Below are positions 9,874 to 18,917 of a stretch of DNA of 28,138 nucleotides, piece by piece. The notes beneath the pieces were generated by a model that saw nothing but the letters and a program-made list of their open reading frames with translations, made no database searches and was not told the DNA's origin. Origin of the DNA: Nymphaea colorata (lineage: Eukaryota > Streptophyta > Magnoliopsida > Nymphaeales > Nymphaeaceae); contig NW_022204688.1 of NCBI RefSeq assembly GCF_008831285.2, forward strand, positions 37,501 through 65,638. Reading direction: 5' to 3'. Both the position numbers and the translations under genes were made by a program. Within the stretch, counting starts at the first letter, position 1; each line of letters opens with the position of its first letter.

Positions 9874-10053
9874 GCCAAGCACAACCCGCTTGGCTAGGTC
9901 CTTATTTCAAAACCCAATGGAAGTAAGCCTATTTACTTAACAAAAAACATTTAAACTAGACTCGGGCCTAATGCCCAACTCGTAAACAAAAAGGTTAAAC
10001 CCCTGAGCCTTGTGAGCCCAGGGTGGGGACCTCGTGAGGGGACCCGCCCTCAC
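9874..10053 (-). promoter_or_regulatory. Three-hairpin cluster in U3 of LTR A
   Basis: In element sense. H1 (10053-10034): stem GTGAGGG/CCCTCAC, 6-nt loop. H2 (10023-10001): stem CCCTGGG/CTCAGGG, 9-nt loop. H3 (9894-9874): stem GCCAAGC/GCTTGGC, loop GGGTTGT. All lie between the polyprotein stop and the TATA box, hence in the 3' UTR when transcribed from the 3' LTR (copies at 943-924, 913-891 and 784-764). Equivalent hairpins with compensatory changes occur in C1 and C2. Function unknown. Confidence 0.65.
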
Positions 10054-10418
10054 TTCGGTTGGTTAGATCAAGAGCTCGGTCTAGTTTGACCGAGCCATTT
10101 GCCTAAGACCTTGGTCTTTGGCTAGCCTCAAGGGACATAAGACCAGACTCACTTGGTTAAGACTCGACTAGCTTAGTGAGACCCACTCTAGAATCACAAT
10201 CACCCTGAGACGTACCCAGTTCAAGCACCGTCTTGGCTTCAGCTGCTCCTCCCGCTCCTCCCACTGCAACTGACGCTGGTGCAGAATCCTTCTCCTTGGG
10301 ACTTACCTGCGCGAGCTGAAGAGAACGCGCCCAAATCTCTGACGCCTTCCTCTTACGCCGACTGGGTTCGGCCTGCTCTGCCTCTATCTGCACGGGACCT
10401 GGAAATTGGTCTGTAACA

Positions 10419-10423
10419 GAATC
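10419..10423. other. Target-site duplication (right copy) of element A
   Basis: GAATC directly follows the LTR terminus. The left copy would be off the window, so the duplication is inferred rather than seen. Confidence 0.5.
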
Positions 10424-11298
10424 CTTTGCAGACGACTTAAATACGCGACGAGGTATTGTAAGTGGCAGAGTGGCCTTGCTGCCACGATCCACTGAGATTC
10501 AGCCTTTTGTCGCATCGATTCATCCCTCCCCTTGAAGGGCCCAAAACCGCGAGGCTAAAATAGCAACCTATTTGCCTTAGCAAAATTTTGCCTTGGTGAA
10601 ACTTTCTGACTGACACCTCAACTTGTAGCCAGGCCAGCTCTTGCCGAACTACAGGCGGCACAAGGAGGCCGCACGGTGGCCAAAGCAGCGGAATGCTGCA
10701 GATGCGCAGCCAGGGGCGGTGGGTGCAGCAGCCTTGCTCCATGCGGCACATGTGTGGCCCAGGCCACGGCTGGCTGGGCGAACCTTGGCCAGCATGGCCT
10801 TTGGGAAAAAACGTGCGTGTTCGAGGGGACAACCTCCCTCTGCTGTATTTAGCTTGGCTGGATCTGCCTCACTCGAACGGCCTTTGCTCCCCGGGCCACC
10901 GTCCAGCGTGGGTGGCCTTTGGACAAATGTGCCTGTTCGAAGGGAGGTTACCTCCCTATGCTGTATTTACCCCTCACTCGAACGGCCTTGCTCCCTTGGC
11001 CACCGTCCAGCATGGCCTTTGGAGAAATGTCCCTGTTCGAGGGGACAACCTCCCTTTGCTGTATTTAGGATGGCTGTATGTGCCAAGGCTGGGCGAGTGG
11101 CCGGAGTCAATCAAACGGCCTTGATCCCTAGCCACCATCTCCAGCACCGCCTAGGACATTGGCTTTGCCTCTGCCACGGCAATGGCTCGCGGGCATGGAA
11201 CGATGGTGCTCTCACCCGATCCGGCGCCCTGTTCCAAAGGGACAAATAGGGGCACTCCAAAGTTGAGAGGCCACAAGTTGAACGAGTCTCCTATTTAA
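10424..11298. other. Unassigned flanking DNA right of element A
   Basis: No LTR, TIR or protein similarity recognised. It contains a tandem repeat (10789 to ~11106). A 202-aa plus-strand frame at 10641-11249 spans the repeat and looks fortuitous: repeated units, no domain, and another frame open in the same region. Confidence 0.6.
10789..11106. repeat. Three tandem units of about 105 bp
   Basis: Units begin CCAGC(A/G)TGG at 10789, 10903 and 11007 (114 bp, 104 bp, and a third diverging towards its end). Each contains GGCCTTTGG, then TGTTCGA(G/A)GGGA, then ACCTCCCT and GCTGTATTTA. Unit 2 has a small insertion and a changed middle (GGTTACC instead of GACAACC). They could be a minisatellite or part of an unrecognised transposon. 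Confidence 0.75.
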
Positions 11299-11680
11299 GG
11301 TGCTTTGGGTGATCGCTCCGGAGTATAAGGGAAAAAGACGAAAATCATTTGGTCTGCCATAGCTTTTTCAAAAAATTCATGCTGGGTGGCATATAGCGAG
11401 GATTCCCCGACGACGTAGCGCACAAACCTTGAATAAGCTTTCCTATGTAGGCGAAAGCGACTGGCCATAGGTCGGACGCAGGTGGAATTTGTGTGGGGCA
11501 TGTGCTGGCTAAGTTTGAGATGCACATCCGAGGTTGGGCGGACTTGGGGGGTTTAAAGTCTTCAATTGCTTGCGGAGAATGTGCCCGACCAAAGGTGGAT
11601 TTCCGAAAAATAAGATTTATGGTAGGCCAGGTGATTTTCGCGTTAGCCCGTATTACCCGAGAGCGATCGCCCAAAGCACC
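11299..11680. mobile_element. Small TIR (MITE-like) element, right end next to LTR B1
   Basis: Starts GGTGCTTTGGGTGATCGCTC and ends with the near-perfect inverse, GAGCGATCGCCCAAAGCACC. Partial similarity continues inward ~65 bp (CGAAAATCA, GGTC/CTGCCATA on one side; the inverse on the other). Length ~382 bp, no coding frame. I could not find a clean target-site duplication, so the superfamily is undetermined. A second, diverged right end lies at ~15048-15109. Confidence 0.65.
11676..11680. other. TSD of solo LTR B1, left copy
   Basis: GCACC, identical to 14888-14892 on the other side of LTR B1. It is also the outermost five bases of the TIR element, which shows that B1 inserted at the end of that TIR. 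Confidence 0.9.
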
Positions 11681-11975
11681 TGATACGGGTCAACCTACAG
11701 AGTGGCCTAGGGTAGCCACAGATGTCGCTGAGAGCAGCCAAAGGGCGCGGGGCCAAGCCGCCCTTCATGCGATTAAGGCCCTACAAGGCCAAGATGACTC
11801 AAGGCTGAGTCAAAAGGAAGGCGTAGTGCAGCAGGTGCAGACCTTACAAACTGAACATGCTCAGCTTAGAATCGATGCCGAGGGAGGAGCGGGAGGAGAG
11901 GCAATGGCTCTAAGCGAGGCTCTTGAGGACCAAGGCGAAAGGGGTCAAGTCCGAGTCCGGTCTAGTCCAACCTAG
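11681..11975 (+). pseudogene. Polyprotein C-terminal tail encoded in LTR B1
   Basis: Frame entering the LTR as …DTGQPTEWPRVAT and ending at the stop at 11973-11975. It contains the Gly-rich core AEGGAGGEA, matching the VAVGGAGGAA core of element A's tail. In a solo LTR there is no upstream polyprotein, so it is not expressed as such. It shows that family B also read its polyprotein into U3. The frame happens to stay open upstream into the TIR element (to 11493), which I treat as chance. Confidence 0.7.
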
Positions 11976-12045
11976 GTCTTCGCTATACTCATGCACTTAG
12001 GGTCAGCCTAGGGCGAGCCTAGGCGAATTTCTGGACTGAACCAAG

Positions 12046-12102
12046 GCCCACAGCGTGCGGGCTAAGGAGAGGACGAGTTAGGGTCGAGACACTAAGTCTC
12101 GA
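12046..12102 (+). promoter_or_regulatory. Two adjacent hairpins in U3 of LTR B1
   Basis: H1 12046-12062: GCCCACA/TGCGGGC with 3-nt loop and one A.C mismatch. H2 12084-12102: TCGAGAC/GTCTCGA, loop ACTAA. They start 365 bp from the LTR start, as in A, C1 and C2 (360-367 bp), although the primary sequence is unrelated. A third possible stem, GGATC/GATCC, lies at ~12188-12206 just before TATA. B2 keeps the same hairpins at 18270-18286 and 18230-18248. Confidence 0.55.
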
Positions 12103-12223
12103 GTTCGAGTTTGCTTGCGTTTTCTTTGATTTTAGAGTGCGCATTTGCTTTGGTAATCAATTCCGTTTTGGATTTTGATTTTGGGTTGGATCAATTGTTT
12201 AGATCCGCTTTTTAATTCAGTAC

Positions 12224-12231
12224 TATAAATA
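12224..12231 (+). promoter_or_regulatory. TATA box of LTR B1
   Basis: TATAAATA, 543 bp from the LTR start. The B2 copy retains it at 18107-18100 (minus). CT-rich sequence follows at ~12290-12330. Confidence 0.65.
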
Positions 12232-12969
12232 TTTAGGATTCTTTTGGATCTGCATGCAAAATTTGAGAATAGAAGTTCATTTGTCAAGTGCCTTTCTCTC
12301 TCCTCACGGCTTGATCTCTCTTTTCCCTTTGCGCAATTCTTCTACCCGCGCCTCTTGTCATTTCTCTTCTCTTGAACACATTTGGGAATGTCGGCAACCA
12401 TGGCGAGATTTCTGAAGAAGATCTTCAATCCAGCGGGTATTTCTTCTTTCTATGCCTAAATCTCTTTTCTCTTCGCATCCACTCGCCCAAGGAATCGACG
12501 GCTCGAAGACTCCTCTTGCTCCGGCGTGAAGAGCTCTCCACAAGACCACGGCTTACCCCAAGGGATCAGCAACGAACTAGTGCAGCCAACACTCCCCACC
12601 GTGAAGGCTTGAGGCTACTCGTTCCCGGGAAGGCTCGTCATCTTTTAGGCAACTAGAAGGTGAGGGCAGACGACCAAAGGCTTCCGATTCGAGAGGTTAG
12701 TGCATTCGTTTAAGAGTTGAAATTGTGTAACGCCGTTGTATCGATTTGAGTTGAGATTCTGCCATTAAGGGGCTACTGATCTTCACGGTTTCAGCCAAGA
12801 GGATCACTGGTTCACTTAGGAAGAAGCTCTCCCTAAATCGGTTCTTACGAGTCACAAGGGAGACTCTTAGCCGATAGCAAGGATCTCGCAATTTCGAGGG
12901 TCTTTTCCTTCGATTTTCAAGTATCATTTCATGTGTTAGTTTATGTTCTTGCGCATGTTAGCTTGCTGT

Positions 12970-13050
12970 GTGAAAAAGTGAAAAACAGAAAGAAAAACAG
13001 AAAAAGAAAGAAAGAAAAGAGGCGAGAATTGAAAAAGAAAAAGAAAATTA
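12970..13050. repeat. Purine-rich low-complexity tract in LTR B1
   Basis: A/G-rich (GAAA/AAAG words). The pyrimidine complement is at ~17245-17315 in B2. Strand-asymmetric composition lying between TATA and the putative donor, hence in the predicted leader. Confidence 0.7.
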
Positions 13051-13179
13051 GAATCGCCCAAAAGAAAGAATCATGAATGTGGCAAGCTAAAGGCAATTCG
13101 GTTCAAATTAGTGTCTCGCCGGAATCTGAAATTCCCGGCCACTGCTGCTAACATTCCGGCCAGTTTTCTGGAATATCCG

Positions 13180-14478
13180 GTGAGCATTTGGGGGTAATCT
13201 CAGGCCGATCTCCAGCAGGCTCGATCTGCACTAGAATATCTCCAAGGATCTTGGTCGCATTTGGGGAGAAACCGCGTGTGGCGTGGAGGAGCTCCTAGGT
13301 GACGCCACCTAGCCGCCGGTGCATTTGGTGAATCAGCCTCGTTCCTACAAAAGAGGTAAGTGGATCTCCAGCTTGGGCCATTCGCCATCTCCACCCTACG
13401 CTTAGTCCATGTGGCAAGCATCGGGACACTTAGAGAGATCCTAGGATTGGAGTAGGAAGTGACGCACATTTGGTGGAGCACTAATTCGCCACCTCATAAA
13501 GTGATTTTCTAGAATAGGAATCCCAGCTAGATAAGTTAGGATATCCCCCAACTTCGTAGGAAAGCAGCCTCATCCAGTTGCCACTTGCCCCTCACTCAGC
13601 CTAGTCCCCACATTTGTTGTGCCACTCACCTAGACACCTCACCAACATCCCTAGCCTCTCTCCTACGTATTAGGGAGATAGCCCTTCTAGAACGCCACCT
13701 AGCCTAGAATCTTGGAGGACAATCCTATCAAGGAATATTCTCCATATTCTTAGCCAACTCTACCCTACCCAATTACCCCGAGCTTACCCGAACTTACCAA
13801 GTTACCACTTGCCTTTCCATTTCCATTTTCTCATCTACCCTAAACCGAGCCACTCAAACCTACCCTAGCTACTTTGTAGGAACCCTCATTTGAGTCCCTT
13901 CCCTACACCCGGTCAACCTAAGACTTTGACCGTAGGACCTACCTAGCCTACTCTACCTATGACCTAGCTCGCTGGCCAAACCTAGCCCGGGCCCACCTGG
14001 TCCCACCTGGTCCGAACCCACTCAGTCCAAGTCCCGCGCCTAGTTGGTTTCAACCTTAGCGCCAAGGAAGACCGCGGCATTGCTAGCCGCATCCTTGAAG
14101 TCTTTGGAACCGGCGGGCCTTGATCCAGCATATTCCGGCGACCTCCGGTCACCTCTGCTCTTTTTCCGGCGACTCTCCGGCGTGGATTCCAGAAGGTCCC
14201 CCAGACATCCAGCAAGGCGTTGAAGTGCTCCTAGGCGATTCCGGCGGGGTGATCCTACTTCACGCGTCTCTTGGAGTGGCTTGTCTTCACGCCCGGCCTC
14301 TTCCTTTTGGAGTTCAGCTCTGCATCAGCCCCGTTCTTTCGTGTTGCTGATAGTCCTCGAGTGTGGAATCTCACCTCGAGGCTTTTGACTGCTTAGCCAA
14401 GCTAGCCTTGGCCGGTACACTCTACTCCTCTCTTTAGACACGCGGGAGGTAGCACTTATTTCTGCATTTTGCTTTCAG
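13180..14478 (+). other. Putative leader intron in LTR B1 (~1.3 kb)
   Basis: Donor-like CCG|GTGAGC at 13180 and acceptor TTTTGCTTTCAG|CCCGACC ending 14478, at the positions homologous to the A and C1 introns (acceptor 409 bp from the LTR end). The B2 equivalents are GTGAGC at 17114 and TGATTTCAG at 15642 (minus). The donor is weaker than in A and C2. Confidence 0.4.
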
Positions 14479-14887
14479 CCCGACCGTGAGGTCGTAGTTG
14501 TGCATAGAGGGACCTCCGCGGCACTGCGCCAAGGACACGACCTCGTGCCAGCACTAGCCTCCTACGGGTTGGTGTGGTTTGTGCGTTTAGGCGTGGTTTG
14601 CATGGTTTGCTTGAGTGAGTTTGAGTGATTTTTAACAAATGTATCGCTTCCGCTTGTATTAGCCTCACATCTCTTAGATTTGTGTAGTAGGTTTTGCTTG
14701 GGTTTGGGTATAGCCTCTCTTGTATTCCGCTACCTATCCGGGATTTTCTAGGTCAGGGTCCTGTCCGACTGGGTAGTGTCTTTGTTTTAATTTGTCTAGG
14801 AAGTCTTCTGGTTGGTCCAAGGTGATCGTGGGGGTAGGCACGGCCGTTGGTTTCAGACTTAGGTCGGCCACGGGCAAGACCCTACCA

Positions 14888-15233
14888 GCACCTATGAGGT
14901 TCGTCGGAGGGGGGGGGGGGCTGGTGAAACATTTGCTCGGCTCGATGGACCTTGCTGTAGTCCCTCTTGTGCCCGGTCTTCCGCTGCTTGCAGAAAGTGC
15001 TCGGAACACTAGGGATACACAAGGCGGATTCGTACTTCAAAAATACTTATGGTAGACCAAGTGATTTTCGCGTTAGCCCCTTTCACCCGGGAGCCGTCGC
15101 CCAAATCACATGTATGGGAGATCATTTGCATCAATCGGCTGCTGTAGTCCCTCCTGTGCCCGGTCTTCCGCTGCTCGCGGACAGCGTCGGGTCGGGAACA
15201 GTAGGGATACAGAAATCGAATTCGCGCGATTAA
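14888..15233. other. Spacer between inverted LTRs, with diverged duplication
   Basis: Holds the right TSD of B1 (14888-14892), a 12-G homopolymer (14909-14920) and two diverged direct repeats, ~14930-15032 and ~15123-15224, sharing GTAGTCCCTC(T/C)TGTGCCCGG and TAGGGATACA. Between them, 15048-15109 resembles the right end of the TIR element at 11617-11680. No coding potential. Confidence 0.75.
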
Positions 15234-18200
15234 TGGTAGGGTCTTGCCCGTGGCCGACCTAAGTCTGAAACCAACGGCTGTGCCTACCCCCACGATCACC
15301 TTGGACCAACCAGAAGACTTTCCTAGGACAAATAAAACAATGACACTACCCAGTCGGACAGGACCCCGACTTAAAAATCCCAAATAGGCAGCGGAATACA
15401 AGAATGGCTAATCCCAAACCCAAGCAAATCCTACTACAATTGACTAAAAGCTGTGAGGCTAGTACAAGCGGAAGCGATACATTTGATGAAAATCACTCAA
15501 ACTCACTCAACAAACCATCAAACCAAACCTAATCGAATCAAACCACACCCGCCCGTAGGAGGCTAATGTCGGCACGAGGTCGTGTCCTTGGCGCAGTGCC
15601 GTGGAGGTCCCTCTATGCACAACGACGACCCCAAGGTCGGGCTGAAATCAAAATGCAGAAATAAAATGCTACCACCCTCGAGTCTAAAGAGAAGGGTAGG
15701 GTGTACCGGCCAAGGCTAGCTTGGCGAAGCAACCACACGCCTCGAGGTGAGATTCCACACTCGAGGACTAACAGCAACACAAGAGGAGAGAATGGCGTAG
15801 GGCTGTGGCTCCAATGATGAAGACGCCGGTCGGTGGATTAGAGCGCTCCAAGGGTCGCGCGATTGAGGAATCTCCTTGCTGAAATCGCCTAGGAGCTCTC
15901 CATGCACTTGCTGGCTGACTTGGGGACCTGCGGGGATCCACGCCGGAAGGTCGCCGGAAAAGTAGCAGAGGTGGCCGGCGGCGGCCTGAGGATGCCGGAG
16001 ATGGCTGGGGCAAGACCCGCCGGTTCCAAGACTCTCAAGGATGCACTAGGCGGACTTCCTTGTGGGCTACGGTTGGAACCAACTAGGTGCGGGTCTTGGG
16101 CAGGGTGAGCTCGGACCAGGTGGGACCAGGTGGGCCCGGGCTAGGTTCGGCCAATGAGCTGGGTCAATGAAAGGTTAGGCAAGGTGGGTCCTAAGGTTCA
16201 AATCCTAGGTTGACCTGGTGAAGGGAAGGGCCTAAATCGTGGGTTCCTACAAAGTAGCTAGGGTAGGTTTAGGCTGCTCGGTTTGAGGAAATGGGAATGG
16301 TAAGGGGGAATGGGGTGCAGTAACTTGAGGTAACTCAAGTGTGAACTAGGATAAAAACGGATGAGAGAAATGGGGCTGAGAATTATGGAGGATATTCCAC
16401 AAGGGAATCGTTCTCCAAGATGCTAGGCGAGGTGGCACTTCTAGAAGGCTATCTCCCAAATACTTAGGAGAGAGGCTAGGGATTTGGGTGAGGTGTCTAG
16501 GTGAGGTGGCGTCCAGATTGGTGAGGTGTGTGGCTGGGAGAGTTCCTAGCTAAAGTGAAGGCTAGGTGGCGACCTGTAGAGGCTATCTCCTAGATGTTAG
16601 GAGAGAGGATAGGAAAGGTGGTGAGGTGCCTAGCTAGGTGGCACAACAAATGTGGGGAGATGGACTTGGGTAGTTGGCTAATGTGGTGACTAGGCTGAGG
16701 GAGGAACAAGTGGCAACTGGATGAGGCTGCTTCCCTACGAAGTTGGGGAATATCCTAACTTATCTAGCTGGGATTCCTATTCTAGAAAAACACTTTATGA
16801 GGTGGCGAATTAGTGCTCCACCAAATGTGCGTCACTTCCTACTCAAATCCTAGGATCTCTCTAAGTGTCCCGATGCTTGCCACACGGACTAAGCGTAGGG
16901 TGGAGATGGCGAATGGCCCAAGCTGGAGATCCACTTACCTCTTTTGTAGGAACGAGGCTGATTCACCAAATGCACCGGCGGCTAGGTGGCGTCACCTAGG
17001 AGCTCCTCCACGCCACACGTGGTTTCTCCCCAAATGTGACCGAGATCCTTGGAGAGGTTCTAGTGCAGATCGAGCCTGATGGAGATCGGCCTGAGATTAC
17101 CCCCAAATGCTCACCGGATATTCCAGAAACTGGCCGGAATGTTAGCAGCAGTGGCCGGGAATTACAGATTCCGGCGAGACACTAATTTGAACCGAATTGC
17201 CTCTAGCTTGCCACATTCATGATTCTTTCTTTTGGGCGATTCTTATTTTCTTTTTCTTTTTCAATTCTCGCCTCTTTTCTTTCTTTCTTTTTCTGTTTTT
17301 CTTTCTGTTTTTCACTTTTTCACACAGCAAGCTAACAGGCACAAGAACATAACTAACACATGAAATGATACTTGAAAACCGAAGGAAAAGACCCTCGAAA
17401 TTGCGAGATCCTTGCTATCGGCTAAGAGTCTCCCTTGTGACTCGTAAGAACCGATTTAGGGAGAGCTTCTTCCTAAGTGAACCAGTGATCCTCTTGGCTG
17501 AAACCGTGAAGATCAATAGTCCCTTAATGGCAGAATCTCAACTCAAATCGACACAACGGTGTTACACAATTTCAGCTCTTAAACGAATGCACTAACCTCT
17601 CAAATCGGAAGCCTTTGGTCGTCTGCCCTCACCTTCTAGTTGCCTAAAAGATGACGAGCCTTCCCGGGAACGAGTAGCCTCAAGCTTCACGGTGGGGAGT
17701 GTTGGCTGCACTAGTTCGTTGCTGATCTCTTGGGGTAAGCCATGGTCTTGTGGAGAGCTCTTCACGCCGGAGCAAGAGGAGTCTTCAAGCCGTCGATTCC
17801 TTGGGCGAGTGGATGAGAAGAGAAAAGAGATTTAGGCATAGAAAGAAGAAATACCCGCTGGATTGAAGATCTTCTTCAGAAATCTCGCCATGGTTGCCGA
17901 CATTCCCAAATGTGTTCAAGAGAAGAGAGATGACAAGAGGCGCGGGTAGAAGAATTGCGCAAAGGGAGAAGAGAGATCAATCCGTGAGGAGAGAGAGAGA
18001 CACTTGACAATGAATTTTCCTTCTTCTAAATTACCTCCAAATTTTCTACTTCCATAATAATTGTCTAAAAAACGCATACCAAAACAAAGGAGTACAATGT
18101 ATTTATAGCTCTCAATCAAAAGTGGATCTAAACATGTGATCCAAACCTCAAAAACGAAATCCAAAACGGAATTGAATGCCAAAGCAATTGCGCACGCTAA

Positions 18201-18660
18201 AACAAAGAAACGCAAGCAAGAAATCAAACTCGAGACTTAGTGTCTCGACCCTAACTCGTTCTCCCCTTAGCCCGCACGTTGTGGGCCTTGGTTCAGATCA
18301 GAATTCGCCTAGGTTCGCCCTAGGCTGACCCTAAGTGACTGGGTTTAGCGAAGACCTAGGCTGGACTAGACCGGACTTGGACTCAACCCACCTCCTTGGT
18401 ATTCAAGAACCTTTGCTTAGAGTCGTTGCCTCTCCTCCCGCTCCTCCCTCGGCTACAATTCTAAGCTAAATTCCATTTGCATGCAAGGATTGCACCAGCT
18501 GCTCTACGCCTCCCACTCCTCCCTCTTGACCCATTTTGGGGGTCAACACGGTCATGAAGGGCCTGATTCCACATGAAGGGCAGCCTTGTTTCGCCCGCTA
18601 TGGCTCCTCTTAACCTCATTAGTGGCTGCTCTCGGCCAAGTCGAAGGTTGACCCGTATCA
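15234..18660 (-). repeat. LTR, family B copy 2 (3427 bp), 3' LTR of a truncated element
   Basis: Inverse copy of B1. In element sense it begins TGATACGGGTC at 18660 and ends CCCTACCA at 15234. It is preceded by a PPT (18661-18673), so it is a 3' LTR. The expected TSD is ATTAA at 15229-15233, whose partner is not in view because the 5' half of the element is missing. It is ~220 bp longer than B1, at least partly through a ~135-bp tandem duplication at 16446-16643. Equivalent hairpins, TATA and splice-like sites are retained. Confidence 0.92.
16446..16643. repeat. Tandem duplication (~135-bp period) in LTR B2
   Basis: GGCTATCTCC…TTAGGAGAGAGG…GGTGAGGTG occurs at 16446 and again at 16581. B1 has one copy (inverse, 13619-13684). 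It accounts for much of the length difference between the two LTRs. Confidence 0.65.
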
Positions 18661-18800
18661 GATCCACCCTCCTGAAATGGAGCTTGTCCCCAAGCTCTTA
18701 ACGAAGATTTCTTTTGGTGAACTTGCTCGCAGCCACTCTCTTCTTTCCGTTTCCTCTTTGGTCCATAGTCTCTAGGCAGCACCTTTAAGGATTTTCTCAA
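18552..18800 (-). pseudogene. Remnant of polyprotein C-terminus reading into LTR B2
   Basis: A minus-strand frame (open from 19013) ends …LRAWGQAPFQEGGSDTGQP… and crosses the PPT into the LTR, as in element A (SARGQAQ…SVTDQ). Just upstream, CEQVHQKK could be the decayed end of a chromodomain; that is weak. Further upstream the frame does not look like integrase, so only the extreme 3' end of pol seems to remain. It overlaps the unknown ORF (18854-20815) in another frame. Confidence 0.5.
18661..18673 (-). other. Polypurine tract of family-B element
   Basis: Minus strand AGGAGGGTGGATC directly before the LTR start TGATACGG. Same form as the element A tract. Confidence 0.85.
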
Positions 18801-18917
18801 GTAGACAAAACACCTTCTCGGGCCTCTAGAGTAAACCTTGGTAATCACCCGAGTCATTTCATTACTTCGATCCATTCGGCTGAGTCGAGATTGCCCTGGA
18901 CCATAGTCACGAGGCAG
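18760..18917. repeat. Short direct repeat pair of 20 bp
   Basis: GG(T/A)CCATAGTC…AGGCAG occurs at 18760-18779 and 18898-18917, giving the peptide word LPRDYGP twice in one minus-strand frame. It may mark a rearrangement between the pol remnant and the unknown ORF. Confidence 0.5.

Larger units (their letters stand above)
6442..10418 (-). repeat. 5' LTR of element A, full length (3977 bp)
   Basis: Bounded by TGTTACAG… (at 10418) and …CCTAACA (at 6442) in element sense, beside a PBS. Length is large for a chromovirus. Order from its start: sequence homologous to the polyprotein tail (stop at 10157), hairpins at 10053-10001 and 9894-9874, TATA at ~9805, a pyrimidine-rich initiator-like stretch, a consensus splice donor (8740), a long region rich in TTGACC/GGTCAA and CACGTG words, a GC-rich block (~7670-6990), a splice-acceptor-like tract (6870) and a structured block (6835-6815). 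Because TATA lies only ~0.6 kb in, R plus U5 would be ~3.3 kb. ORF-sized stretches inside have no recognisable domains and I do not call them genes. Confidence 0.95.
11681..14887 (+). mobile_element. Solo LTR, family B copy 1 (3207 bp)
   Basis: Begins TGATACGGGTC and ends CCCTACCA, flanked by identical GCACC 5-mers with no PBS or PPT on either side. This is the classic signature of a solo LTR left by LTR-LTR recombination. It is the inverse of B2 (15234-18660). Layout matches LTR A: tail coding to 11975, hairpins 12046-12102, TATA 12224, donor-like GTGAGC at 13180, acceptor TTTCAG at 14478, and a final GTCCTGTCCG block also present in C1 (GTCTGTCCG in A). Polypurine runs at 12970-13050. Confidence 0.93.
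11681..18660. repeat. Large inverted repeat formed by LTRs B1 and B2
   Basis: Arms 11681-14887 and 15234-18660 with a 346-bp spacer. They are colinear apart from indels (extra sequence in the right arm). A 231-bp block (12697-12927 versus 17365-17595) has the same length in both arms with only a few changes. Read-through transcription would give long hairpin RNA. Confidence 0.9.

Noticed and set aside
10641-11249. 202-aa plus-strand ORF
   Set aside because: Spans the ~105-bp tandem units, another frame is open over the same units, and it has no domain or gene-like context.
12697-12927. 76-aa ORF (minus) conserved as an inverse copy at 17365-17595
   Set aside because: Conserved only because the two LTRs are copies; it is antisense to the LTR's transcription and has no known domain or counterpart in other families.
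14909-14920. 12-G run as a regulatory G-quadruplex
   Set aside because: A single homopolymer in non-coding spacer; slippage or sequencing error is as likely, and no context supports function.
11681-18660. A single foldback transposon with 3.2-kb terminal inverted repeats
   Set aside because: Each arm has LTR termini (TGATAC…TACCA). The left arm has its own perfect 5-bp TSD and the right arm has a PPT and internal sequence, so they are two separate LTR insertions.
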